Shown one piece after another: positions 1-7,602 of a stretch of 59,072 nucleotides of DNA (position 1 is its first letter; the number at the start of each line of letters is the position of its first letter). The stretch comes from Serpens sp964410065 (GTDB taxonomy: Bacteria; Pseudomonadota; Gammaproteobacteria; Pseudomonadales; Pseudomonadaceae): assembly GCA_964410065.1 (NCBI GenBank), contig CAYPFO010000016.1:1-59072 (forward strand), read 5' to 3'. The notes below the pieces were generated by a model. That model saw only the letters and a list, made by a program, of their open reading frames with translations. It was not told the DNA's origin and searched no databases. The translations under genes and the position numbers were made by a program.

Positions 1-829
1 TGCGAATGATCCACTCGCGGGTTTCGTGGATGTGCTTGCCGGTGGACAGGTCCATCACCGTGTCCGAACCCCAGCGGATGCCCCAGGTCAGCTTGGCCAC
101 TTCCTCTTCAATGGAGGAGCCGAGCGCGCTGTTGCCAATGTTGCCGTTGATCTTCACCAGGAAGTTGCGGCCGATGATCATCGGCTCCAACTCGGTGTGG
201 TTGATGTTGGCGGGGAGGATCGCCCGGCCACGGGCGATCTCCGAGCGCACGAACTCCGGGGTGATCTCCTTGGGGATCGCCGCGCCGAAGCTCTGTCCGG
301 GATGCTGCTCGTTGAGCAGCCCGGCTTCGCGGGCTTCGGCCAGTTTCATGTTTTCCCTAATGGCGACGAATTCCATTTCCGGGGTGATGAGGCCCTGGCG
401 GGCATAGTGCATCTGCGTCACGTTGCGCCCGGCCTTGGCGCGACGCGGAGTGCGCACATGGGCAAAGCGCATGGCGCTCAGCTCGGCGTCGTTCAGGCGA
501 CGCTGGCCAAATTCGGAGGTCAGGCCCGGAAGTTTTTCGGTATCACCGCGGTCTTCGATCCAGGAGCCGCGCACATCGGCCAAGCCCTCGCGCACGTCGA
601 TGGTCACATTGGGATCGGTGTAGGGGCCGGAAGTGTCATAGACGGTCACCGGTGCATTCACTTCGCCACCAAACGCGGTCGGTGTGATGTCCAGACTGAT
701 TTCGCGCATCGGCACACGAATGTCCGGACGCGAGCCCTGCACATAAATTTTTTGCGAACGCGGAAAAGGCTGGATGGACTGTTCGTCGACCTGGGCGGAT
801 TCACTGAGATGTTGTTGTTCTGCACGCAT
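1..829 (-). CDS. thiC: Phosphomethylpyrimidine synthase ThiC (5' part; runs off the window start)
   Basis: ThiC is the radical-SAM enzyme that rearranges aminoimidazole ribotide into the HMP pyrimidine phosphate of thiamine. About 276 N-terminal residues are present. The family-specific segments SQKIYVQGSRPDIRVPMREI, VTVYDTSGPYTDP, MHYARQGLITPEMEFVAIRE, ELEPMIIGRNFLVKINGNIG and WGIRWGSDTVMDLSTGKHIH can be read on the minus strand. The C-terminal CxxCxxxxC cluster lies outside the window. The ATG at 829 follows an AGGAG 8 nt upstream and a long leader carrying a TPP riboswitch, so the gene should be repressed by thiamine pyrophosphate. It is divergent from the tolC-like gene, as recalled for P. 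aeruginosa. Identification is firm; only the 3' end is missing. Confidence 0.97.
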   Translation of the reverse strand, partial: MRAEQQHLSESAQVDEQSIQPFPRSQKIYVQGSRPDIRVPMREISLDITPTAFGGEVNAPVTVYDTSGPYTDPNVTIDVREGLADVRGSWIEDRGDTEKLPGLTSEFGQRRLNDAELSAMRFAHVRTPRRAKAGRNVTQMHYARQGLITPEMEFVAIRENMKLAEAREAGLLNEQHPGQSFGAAIPKEITPEFVRSEIARGRAILPANINHTELEPMIIGRNFLVKINGNIGNSALGSSIEEEVAKLTWGIRWGSDTVMDLSTGKHIHETREWIIR

Positions 830-917
830 CAGACTGGCTCCTGGATAGTTGTCGGAGCGAACCTGAACATACGATGAGAAAGGAGCTTGGGGGTGCGCCG
901 GACGTGGCGCCGAGAGA

Positions 918-937
918 CTCGCCGCAGAATAGGCGAG
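918..937 (-). promoter_or_regulatory. Hairpin between TPP aptamer and thiC start (candidate expression platform)
   Basis: Complementary arms CTCGCC (932-937) and GGCGAG (918-923), read on the minus strand, form a short stem just 3' of the aptamer. No U-run follows, so it does not look like an intrinsic terminator; it may take part in alternative pairing that controls translation or Rho access. Function is inferred from position only. Confidence 0.4.
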
Positions 938-942
938 CACAT

Positions 943-1041
943 CTTGTTCCCTACGCAGGCCTTAACCTGATCAGGTTCAACGGGATCCGGAACTTTCCGA
1001 TCTCAGCCCATGCTTCTGGGCACCCCGACAAGAACCCGGGC
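943..1041 (-). promoter_or_regulatory. TPP riboswitch (THI element) upstream of thiC
   Basis: Minus-strand sequence carries the THI-box landmarks in the right order: TCGGGGTGCC (about 1020-1029), GGCTGAGATC (about 999-1008), CCCGTTGAACCTGATCAGG (about 963-982) and GCCTGCGTAGGGAA (about 947-961). These are the conserved pyrimidine-sensing (CUGAGA) and pyrophosphate-sensing helices of the thiamine pyrophosphate aptamer. It sits about 115 nt before the thiC start, its usual target. Confidence 0.97.
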
Positions 1042-1071
1042 AGTCTAATCAAGCCGGACGGGAAACACCAA
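1042..1071 (-). promoter_or_regulatory. Candidate sigma-70 promoter for thiC leader
   Basis: On the minus strand TTGGTG (1066-1071) and TAGACT (1042-1047) are separated by 18 nt. The predicted start, near 1035, falls at the 5' edge of the riboswitch aptamer, which fits. It is a sequence match only. Confidence 0.45.
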
Positions 1072-1416
1072 CTGGCACGCCCAACGCTCAAAGAGTCGAA
1101 AACAGCGCTGGAAGGCTGGAGGCTGAACGACAGGCAGTCCATGACTAAATTGTGTTTTGCGGCCTGCCATCCCTGGCGGCCATCCTCCGAGTCATCGCGG
1201 CGGCGCGACATCAACAATGGCTCAGGTATTCTTGCGTCCAACTATCCAGCTTCCCGCGCTTATCGAATGCCCCTTGCACTATTCCATAACGCGATTGCCC
1301 TGGCCTAAGCTGGTCCCGCAGACAACCGGATCACCACCTGTACATTGCCGCCTTGACCCGCCCTGAGCTCGCTCGTAGCCTTGCTCGATCAAACAAGACA
1401 GCCATCAGGAACGATC
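1072..1416. other. Divergent intergenic region thiC / tolC-like gene
   Basis: No convincing gene is seen here; short frames lack ribosome-binding sites and recognisable sequence. It should hold the plus-strand promoter of the tolC-like gene, but no clear -10/-35 pair stands out. A CAGGA at 1406-1410 serves as the ribosome-binding site for the next gene. Confidence 0.6.
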
Positions 1417-2868
1417 ATGCTGCGTAGACTCACGCTGACCATCGCCATCTCTGCCGTTACTGCGGGGTGGGTATACGCTCAGTCGGCCCCGCCGCCACTG
1501 CGCAACGATTTGATGGGCGTCTATCAGGAAGCCGCCGCCAACAATGCCGACCTGGCCGCCGCCCGCGCGCAGTATCTGGCCCGTCAGGAGCTGGCTCCGC
1601 AAGCCCGCGCCGGGTTGCTACCGCAACTCTCGGCTGGCGCGTCGATCAACGATATCGACATCGATGTGGATACGGATCGCGGCAACCAGTCACTGTCTCG
1701 TAGCGCCCTGGTCTACCAGGCCAGCCTCAGCCAACCGCTGTTTCGCGCCGATCGCTGGTTCCAACTGCAGGCCGCCAAGGCCATCGGTGAACAAGCCGCG
1801 CTGGAGTTCTCCGCCACCGAACAGAACTTGATCCTGCAAAGTGCCGATGCGTATTTTTCGGTGCTGCGCGCCCAGGACAATCTGGCCGCCACCAAGGCCG
1901 AGGAAGCAGCCTTCAAGCGCCAACTGGACCAAGCCAACGAGCGCTTCGATGTCGGCCTGTCCGACCGTACCGATGTGCTCCAGGCCCAGGCCGGCTACGA
2001 CTCCTCCCGCGCGGCGCGATTGAGCGCACAACGCTTGGTAGATGACGCCTTCGAGAACCTGGCCACCCTGACCCACCGCGAATACCGCAGCGTGGAAGGC
2101 ATTCGCCACAGCCTGCCGGTGCTGCCGCCGACTCCGAGCGACGCCGGTAGCTGGGTAGATACCGCCGCACGGCAGAACCTAAACCTGCAGGCCAGTGAAT
2201 TTGCCCTGCAGGCCGCTGAGGAAATCCTGCGCCAGCGCCGCGCCGGCCACGCCCCGACCCTCGATGCGGTGGCCCAGTATCAGCAAGGCGACAACGATGG
2301 CCTGGGTTTCAGCAACACCAACATTCCAGGCCTGCCCACGCCGCGCTATACCGGCGATGCCTCGCAGAGCAGCATCGGCCTGCAGTTGACCATCCCGCTG
2401 TTTAGCGGCGGGCTGACCACCGCCCAGTCGCGCGAGGCTTACCAGTTGCTGGCGCAGACCGAGCAGCAACGCGAAAGCCTGCGGCGGCAAGTGGTGCAGA
2501 ACACCCGCAACCTGTTCCGCGCAGTGAATACCGATGTCGAACAGGTACAGGCGCGCCGACAGGCGATCATCTCCAGCCAGAGCGCGCTGGAAGCCACCGA
2601 GATCGGCTATCAGGTCGGGACCCGCAATATCGTCGACGTACTGGACGCCCAGCGCCTGCTCTATGCCACGGTGCGTGACTACAACAACGCCCGCTACGAC
2701 TATATCCTCGACAACCTGCGCCTCAAACAGGTCGCCGGCACCCTCAGCCCCGCCGATTTGCAGGCGCTCTCCGCCTACCTCAAACCCGACTACAACCCGG
2801 ATCGCGACTTCCTGCCGCCAGACCTGGCCAATGCCGCCGAACGCAGCCTGCGCGGGCCGGAGTTTTAA
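1417..2868 (+). CDS. tolC: TolC family outer membrane channel protein
   Basis: 483-residue outer membrane efflux/type I secretion channel subunit. It begins with a signal peptide (MLRRLTLTIAISAVTAGWVYA, cleavage near residue 21-23), followed by two tandem TolC/OEP repeats rich in Ala/Gln coiled helices: NADLAAARAQYLARQE near residue 40, and LKQVAGTLSPADLQAL near the C-terminus, the usual TolC ending. Length matches the E. coli TolC family. The ATG at 1417 is preferred over an in-frame TTG at 1381 because it has a CAGGA 6 nt upstream and gives a proper signal peptide. No inner-membrane or adaptor partners lie next to it, so it probably serves several tripartite pumps, as E. coli TolC does. Its place beside thiC matches what I recall of PA4974. 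Confidence 0.93.
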   Translation: MLRRLTLTIAISAVTAGWVYAQSAPPPLRNDLMGVYQEAAANNADLAAARAQYLARQELAPQARAGLLPQLSAGASINDIDIDVDTDRGNQSLSRSALVYQASLSQPLFRADRWFQLQAAKAIGEQAALEFSATEQNLILQSADAYFSVLRAQDNLAATKAEEAAFKRQLDQANERFDVGLSDRTDVLQAQAGYDSSRAARLSAQRLVDDAFENLATLTHREYRSVEGIRHSLPVLPPTPSDAGSWVDTAARQNLNLQASEFALQAAEEILRQRRAGHAPTLDAVAQYQQGDNDGLGFSNTNIPGLPTPRYTGDASQSSIGLQLTIPLFSGGLTTAQSREAYQLLAQTEQQRESLRRQVVQNTRNLFRAVNTDVEQVQARRQAIISSQSALEATEIGYQVGTRNIVDVLDAQRLLYATVRDYNNARYDYILDNLRLKQVAGTLSPADLQALSAYLKPDYNPDRDFLPPDLANAAERSLRGPEF

Positions 2869-3047
2869 ACCTCTCCGGCGGGCTGCGCCGCAACCTGTAG
2901 GGTGGCCTCGCCCGTTGCAGGGTGTGAGGTAGACACAACGGAGTTACCCGGGCAGCCCACCACGAACAAAACTCCGCCTCTGGGTTACTCGCGCGGCTTC
3001 AACTCTCCCGCCTACCGCTCCGCCTCGATTGACATGGGCCTGTCCGG

Positions 3048-4331
3048 TTAAACCATCAACCGATCCAAGCCATCCAGCAATCGTCGCAGCGCGCCTTGAT
3101 TGGCGGCGAGCACGGCCAACCCTGCTTCGTGCATGCGCCGCGCTTCCTCTGGTTGCCCCCAGAGCTTGGCGATCTGCTCGGCCAACGCTGCGGCATCGAC
3201 CACCTCGCACAATGCCCCCGCTTCGCGCAGCTGGGCGGCGATCTCCAGGAAATTGAACAGATGCGGGCCACTGAGCACGGGTTTGCCCAGCGCCGCCGGT
3301 TCCAGCAGGTTGTGCCCGCCGTTGGCCACCAAGCTGCCGCCGACGAAGGCGTTGTCGGCCAGAGCATAGAGAAACAACAATTCGCCCATGGTGTCGCCGA
3401 GCAATACCTGATGCTGCGCCGTCACCGGCTCGCCTGAGGTACGTCGGCAGGTGGTAAAGCCCTGCTGGCGGCACAACTCGAACACGGCGTTGAAGCGCTC
3501 GGGATGACGCGGCACCAAAATCAGCAGCGCCTCGGGATGCCGGGCCAGCAACTGACGATGCGCGGCCAGTACGACTTCGTCCTCACCGGCATGGGTACTG
3601 GCTGCGATCCACACCGGACGCTCGCTTGCACCCCACTCGGCACGCAAGGCTTCAGCACGGCGTGATAATTCCGGGCCGATGGTCAAATCGAACTTGATCG
3701 AGCCGGTCACCGCCACGCACTCCGGGCGTGCGCCGAGCAAGCGAAAGCGCTCAGCTTCAGCCTCGGTCTGCACCGCGATCCAACTCAACTCCGCCAGCAT
3801 CGGCGCAGTCAGCTTGGCAAACCGTGCATAACCACGGGCCGAGCGCTCGGACAAGCGGGCGTTGGCGACGACCACGGGAATTTTCCGTGTGGCGCACTGG
3901 TGGATATGGTTGGGCCACAGCTCGGTTTCCATCACCACCGCCAGTTGCGGCTGTGCGCGATTGAGAAAACGCGCCGCTGCCCAAGGCAGGTCATAGGGCA
4001 AATAGCAGTGCTGCACGCGACCGTCTGTTATCTCGGCGCTGAACATCGCCTGGATGCGCTCGGAGCCGGTGGGCGTCATGCAGGTCACGGTGATCGGCAG
4101 TTCAGGATGACGCGCCAGCAACGCACGAATCATCGGCGCGGCGGCGATGCTCTCGCCCACCGAGACCGCATGCACCCAAATGCCGCCGGGCTTGAGCGGC
4201 GGCAGGCCAAGGGCAAAGCGTTCGCCAATGCGCCGCGCATAGGCCGGCGCCTTCCAGGCACGCCACAACAGACGCAAACCTACCAGTGGCAGGCCCAGAT
4301 GAAACAGCAAGGTATAGAGGAGTCGATTCAT
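3048..4331 (-). CDS. waaA: 3-deoxy-D-manno-octulosonic acid (Kdo) transferase
   Basis: WaaA (KdtA, GT30) transfers Kdo from CMP-Kdo to lipid IVA at the cytoplasmic face of the inner membrane. The product is 427 residues (E. coli 425), with an N-terminal membrane anchor (LLYTLLFHLGLPLVGLRLL), the catalytic Glu at residue 60 in WVHAVSVGES, the acceptor-side pattern MTPTGSERI, the nucleotide-sugar region VPRHPERF, and GGSLVANGGHNLLEPAALGK. An upstream in-frame start at 4448 would add 39 residues of translated repeat DNA and is rejected; MNRLLYTLL at 4331 matches family starts, although no strong ribosome-binding site precedes it. It converges on the tolC-like gene and diverges from the FAD oxidoreductase across a repeat-filled spacer. 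Confidence 0.96.
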   Translation of the reverse strand: MNRLLYTLLFHLGLPLVGLRLLWRAWKAPAYARRIGERFALGLPPLKPGGIWVHAVSVGESIAAAPMIRALLARHPELPITVTCMTPTGSERIQAMFSAEITDGRVQHCYLPYDLPWAAARFLNRAQPQLAVVMETELWPNHIHQCATRKIPVVVANARLSERSARGYARFAKLTAPMLAELSWIAVQTEAEAERFRLLGARPECVAVTGSIKFDLTIGPELSRRAEALRAEWGASERPVWIAASTHAGEDEVVLAAHRQLLARHPEALLILVPRHPERFNAVFELCRQQGFTTCRRTSGEPVTAQHQVLLGDTMGELLFLYALADNAFVGGSLVANGGHNLLEPAALGKPVLSGPHLFNFLEIAAQLREAGALCEVVDAAALAEQIAKLWGQPEEARRMHEAGLAVLAANQGALRRLLDGLDRLMV

Positions 4332-4362
4332 GGCGGCGGAGTTTACAGAGTGTTGCGGTGTA

Positions 4363-4386
4363 GCTGTATCGCTGTATTGCCGTATC
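4363..4386 (+). repeat. 8-bp tandem repeat array A (3 units of GCYGYATY)
   Basis: Three consecutive octamers GCTGTATC, GCTGTATT, GCCGTATC. The last part, 4366-4389, is repeated exactly (24 bp) at 4575-4598. The array lies 32 nt upstream of the waaA start codon, so it is probably within that gene's leader or promoter. Confidence 0.85.
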
Positions 4387-4397
4387 AAGTGCGCAAA

Positions 4398-4536
4398 TTT
4401 TGTAGGTTGGATTAGCCGAAGGCGTAATCCGACGATCGCAAGTAACACTAGTTTCGCGAATGAGGCTCGGCTCCGAGGGAGGTGGTTGATTCGCGGTGAA
4501 CGACGAAAGCGCCTTTGGCGATTCCATCTTACAAAA
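4398..4536. mobile_element. MITE-like palindromic element with about 27-nt terminal inverted repeats
   Basis: The left end reads TTTTGTAGGTTGGATTAGCC and onward; the reverse complement of the right end reads TTTTGTAAGATGGAATCGCC and onward. Aligned by eye, 22 of 27 positions are identical. The left end also contains the GGATTA...TAATCC hairpin of the GTAGGTTGGATTAGCC...GTAATCC sequence that I recall as a common dispersed intergenic repeat in Pseudomonas. The 139-bp interior has no coding capacity. No short target-site duplication abuts the ends, but 24-bp direct repeats lie just outside (4366-4389 and 4575-4598). Element status is inferred from structure. Confidence 0.6.
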
Positions 4537-4563
4537 AGCGATCCGCCCTGCCGCGATACTGTT

Positions 4564-4595
4564 GCTGCATTGCCGTATCGCTGTATTGCCGTATC
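4564..4595 (+). repeat. 8-bp tandem repeat array B (4 units of GCYGYATY)
   Basis: Four consecutive octamers GCTGCATT, GCCGTATC, GCTGTATT, GCCGTATC. The last 24 bp (4575-4598) are identical to array A. A TATACT -10-like hexamer (4603-4608) for the downstream FAD oxidoreductase follows 7 nt later, so the array occupies the -35 region of that gene. Confidence 0.85.
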
Positions 4596-4640
4596 AAGCC
4601 GTTATACTGCCTGCCTGTTTTCCCAGTGAGCCTTCGCGTC

Positions 4641-5816
4641 ATGTCCCAAGCCCTGAGCACCGATGTTCTCATTCTCGGCGGCGGCGTCGCCGGCCTGTGG
4701 CTCAATGCCCGCCTGCGCAACGCCGGTTACGCCACTGTGCTGGTCGAAAACGACCGGCTCGGCGGCGGGCAGAGCGTGAAGTCCCAGGGCATCATTCATG
4801 GCGGCGCCAAATACGCCCTGCATGGCGCGCTGACCGGCTCGTCCGAAGCCATCGCCGAGATGCCCACCCGCTGGCGTGAGGCACTGGCAGGCCGCGGTGA
4901 ACTGGACCTGTCGGGTGTGCGGCTGCTGTCCGATGCCCATTACCTGTGGTCACCCGGTACCTTGGCCGGCAACCTGACCAGTTTTTTCGCCAGCAAGGCG
5001 ATGCGTGGCCGGGTCGATGCGGTCAAGGGCGAGCAATTGCCTCCGGCGCTGCAACATCCGAAGTTTAAGGGCAAGGTCTACCGTCTGGCTGAGTTGGTGC
5101 TCGATGTGCCCAGCCTGATCGCCCGCCTCGCCGCACTGGCCGGCGACGGCCTGTTGGCCGGCGAAACCCTTGAGCCGCTTTATGTGGCCGATGAGCTGGT
5201 CGGCGTGCGCGTCGATGGTCGCGAGATCCGCGCCCAGCGCATCGTGCTCAGTGCCGGCCAGGGCAACGCCGAATTGCTCAGAGCCTTCGGCCAGAGCCAA
5301 CCGACTCAACAACTGCGCCCGCTGCACATGGTGATCGCCAAGGGCCCGGCACTGAAGCCGTTGTATGCCCATTGCCTGGGCGGTGGGCCCAAGCCGCGCG
5401 TGACCATCACCACTCACCCGGCTGCCGACGGCCAGTGGGTTTGGTATCTGGGCGGTGACCTGGCCGAAGCCGATGGCGTGGCTCGCGATGAAGCGGCGCA
5501 GATTTGCGCCGCACAGGAGGAAGTCGCCGCGTTGCTGCCCTGGGTCGACCAGAGCCAGACACGCTGGGCGACCTTGCGCGTCTCGCGCGCCGAACCGGCG
5601 CAGTCTGGCCTGGTGCGTCCGGACAATGCCTTTCTCACGGACCAGGGCCGCCTGCTGGTTGGCTGGCCGACCAAGCTGGCGCTGGCGCCAGACTTCGCCG
5701 ACCGGGTATTCGCCGCCCTTGCGCGCGACGGCATCCAGCCGAGCCAACACCCGGCCCTGCCCTCATTGCCGCGCCCGGCCGTGGCCAAACCGGTTTGGGA
5801 GGAGCTCCTGTCATGA
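4641..5816 (+). CDS. FAD-dependent oxidoreductase (DAO family)
   Basis: 391 residues. The N-terminus has a Rossmann FAD-binding motif (VLILGGGVAGLW, glycines at 13-15 and 18) followed by an acidic strand end (VLVENDRLGGGQS), and then SQGIIHGGAKYALHG, a pattern like that in glycerol-3-phosphate dehydrogenase and L-2-hydroxyglutarate oxidase relatives of the DAO fold. A C-terminal FAD-closing segment reads AFLTDQGRLLVGWPTKLALAP. The substrate is unknown. The ATG at 4641 is chosen over an in-frame start at 4515, whose product would translate the octamer repeats into a Cys/Tyr-rich stretch. It overlaps the next gene by ATGA, so the two are translationally coupled. The order resembles PA4991-PA4993 as I recall it. 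Confidence 0.8.
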   Translation: MSQALSTDVLILGGGVAGLWLNARLRNAGYATVLVENDRLGGGQSVKSQGIIHGGAKYALHGALTGSSEAIAEMPTRWREALAGRGELDLSGVRLLSDAHYLWSPGTLAGNLTSFFASKAMRGRVDAVKGEQLPPALQHPKFKGKVYRLAELVLDVPSLIARLAALAGDGLLAGETLEPLYVADELVGVRVDGREIRAQRIVLSAGQGNAELLRAFGQSQPTQQLRPLHMVIAKGPALKPLYAHCLGGGPKPRVTITTHPAADGQWVWYLGGDLAEADGVARDEAAQICAAQEEVAALLPWVDQSQTRWATLRVSRAEPAQSGLVRPDNAFLTDQGRLLVGWPTKLALAPDFADRVFAALARDGIQPSQHPALPSLPRPAVAKPVWEELLS

Positions 5817-6625
5817 TCAAGACCTTGCACGACTTGCATCGCCCACTGGGCAGCACCGGCCTGACGGTCTCACCGCTCGGCTTGGGCACCGTCAAGTTCG
5901 GGCGCGACCAAGGGGTGAAATACCCCAACGGCTTTCGCATCCCCGACGACTTCGAGGCGCGCCAACTGCTTAACCAGGCGCGTGAACTGGGCATTAACCT
6001 GATCGACACCGCACCGGCTTACGGCACCAGCGAAGAACGCCTCGGTCCGTTGCTACGCGGACAGCGCAACGACTGGGTAATCGTCAGCAAGGTGGGCGAG
6101 GAGTTCGAGAATGGCCAGTCGCGCCATGACTTCTCCCCGTCCCATACCCGCGCCTCCGTGGAACGCAGCCTGACGCGTTTGGGAACCGATCGGATCGATC
6201 TGGTGCTGGTGCATTCAGACGGCAACGATGTCGCTATCCTGCGCGACTCCGGCGTCTACGAAACCTTGGCTGCGCTCAAGCGTGAAGGCAAGATCGGCGC
6301 CTACGGTTTTTCCGGCAAGACCGTCGAAGGCGGCCTGCTGGCCCTGGAGCAGGGTGACTGCGCGATGGTCACCTACAATCTCAACGAGCAGGCCGAAAAA
6401 CCGGTGCTCGACTACGCTGCCAGACACACCAAAGGCATTCTGATCAAGAAAGCCTTGGCCAGCGGCCATGTGTGCCTGGCACCGGGCATCGACCCGGTAC
6501 GTGCCAGCTTCGAACTGCTGTTCAGCCATCCTGGCGTGTGCAGCGCGATCGTCGGCACCATCAATCCTGTGCACCTGGCCCACAACGTCGCGACGGCTGC
6601 GACCGTTATCCGTCAACTCCGCTAG
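5813..6625 (+). CDS. Aldo/keto reductase family oxidoreductase
   Basis: 270 residues with the AKR (beta/alpha)8 barrel and the full catalytic tetrad readable as Asp65 and Tyr70 (LIDTAPAYG), Lys93 (VIVSKVGEEF) and His134 (LVLVHSDG). The NADPH-binding C-terminal part includes SAIVGTINPVHLAHNV. The start overlaps the stop of the FAD oxidoreductase (ATGA at 5813-5816), so the two enzymes are very probably made together and may act on one substrate in sequence. A substrate cannot be inferred. Family membership is firm, pathway unknown. Confidence 0.88.
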   Translation: MIKTLHDLHRPLGSTGLTVSPLGLGTVKFGRDQGVKYPNGFRIPDDFEARQLLNQARELGINLIDTAPAYGTSEERLGPLLRGQRNDWVIVSKVGEEFENGQSRHDFSPSHTRASVERSLTRLGTDRIDLVLVHSDGNDVAILRDSGVYETLAALKREGKIGAYGFSGKTVEGGLLALEQGDCAMVTYNLNEQAEKPVLDYAARHTKGILIKKALASGHVCLAPGIDPVRASFELLFSHPGVCSAIVGTINPVHLAHNVATAATVIRQLR

Positions 6626-6665
6626 GTCGCTGAACGGCCTGCACACTCCAGGAAGGAGAAGGCCT

Positions 6666-7544
6666 ATGCCGCAAACACTGCTCGAAAAGCTACCCAGCGA
6701 CTTCAAAACCTTGCCCCTGCATGTCGAGGCAAGCCCGGATACGCTAAGTTACCAAAGCCTCGGCGAGCCGCTGAACTTCAGCCAGATGCTGGCGCGCCGC
6801 CGCCCAGTGGAAATCACCGACCCGCAGCGGTTTTCCGTGCAACTGGCCAACCTCGGCGTTTCGGTGCGCCTGACCCTCGACTGGCAAGGCCGTGAGTACT
6901 GGCTGCTGGTTCGCCAGCAGCGCCAGGATCGCGGCGACGTAGTGCTCAAATTGATCTCCGGCTACGTGCCGGCTCAAGAACTCGGCCTGCCACTGCTCAC
7001 CGCCGTTCAGGAAGTGGCCGAGGAATGTCTGATCGAGAATGCCGACGGCTGGCTAGCCGGGCGCTTCGCCGACATCTGGCTGCCCACCCCCTACCAAACC
7101 ACGCTGCGCTACCGACAGGCCAGCCACTTTCGGCTGCTCTCCAACAGCGGTGCGCCCCATTCGGTCCACTATGGTGCCTTGCGCCTGACCGAGCGACCGC
7201 ATGCCTATGTGCATACCCCCACCGCCTCGCTGCAGCTGGTCTATGACCTGCGCCTGGAGTTACCGGCGGACTGCCATAAGCCGAGCTTCCACCACGTCGA
7301 TGAATGCCTGGAAGACGACCACTTGGTGGCCCGACTCGATCGCGAACAACCCAACCTGTTCCTGCTGCCCGTGCAGCAGAACCGCGCCGAGGGCGAGCTG
7401 TATACCTTGCGCTACGGCCGGTTGCAGCCCGCCGACACCCAGGACGTCTGGCTGGCGGAAAGCTTCGCTTTGCAGGAAGGGTGGCTGGTGCGTGAGGAGC
7501 GTATTGGTTGGGGGGAATGGTTGGCGAATGGGGAAACGGCTTAG
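6666..7544 (+). CDS. Conserved Pseudomonas protein with degenerate Nudix-like motif
   Basis: 292 residues, starting after a strong AAGGAG about 9 nt upstream of ATG 6666; an upstream frame open from 6468 runs into the previous gene and is not used. Residues about 100-122 (SGYVPAQELGLPLLT...VQEVAEECL) resemble a Nudix box (G-x5-E-x7-REUxEExGU), but the spacing is longer by two residues and the conserved Arg and Gly are missing, so hydrolase activity is doubtful. Close homologues in Pseudomonas databases are, as I recall, often labelled 'metal ABC transporter ATPase'; no Walker motif or ABC signature is present, so that label looks wrong. It is 40 nt downstream of the aldo/keto reductase, likely the same transcript. 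Confidence 0.65.
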   Translation: MPQTLLEKLPSDFKTLPLHVEASPDTLSYQSLGEPLNFSQMLARRRPVEITDPQRFSVQLANLGVSVRLTLDWQGREYWLLVRQQRQDRGDVVLKLISGYVPAQELGLPLLTAVQEVAEECLIENADGWLAGRFADIWLPTPYQTTLRYRQASHFRLLSNSGAPHSVHYGALRLTERPHAYVHTPTASLQLVYDLRLELPADCHKPSFHHVDECLEDDHLVARLDREQPNLFLLPVQQNRAEGELYTLRYGRLQPADTQDVWLAESFALQEGWLVREERIGWGEWLANGETA

Positions 7545-7602
7545 CGGGTAAGGTTATACGCCTCCCCGCTAGTTACCAACTTCGCGGAAAGACGAGCTCC
7601 CA

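Noticed and set aside
2869..3047. Possible repeat containing TGTAGGGTGGCCTCGCCC after the tolC-like gene
   Set aside because: Only partly similar to the GTAGGTTGGATTAGCC repeat near waaA, with no matching second arm; not called.
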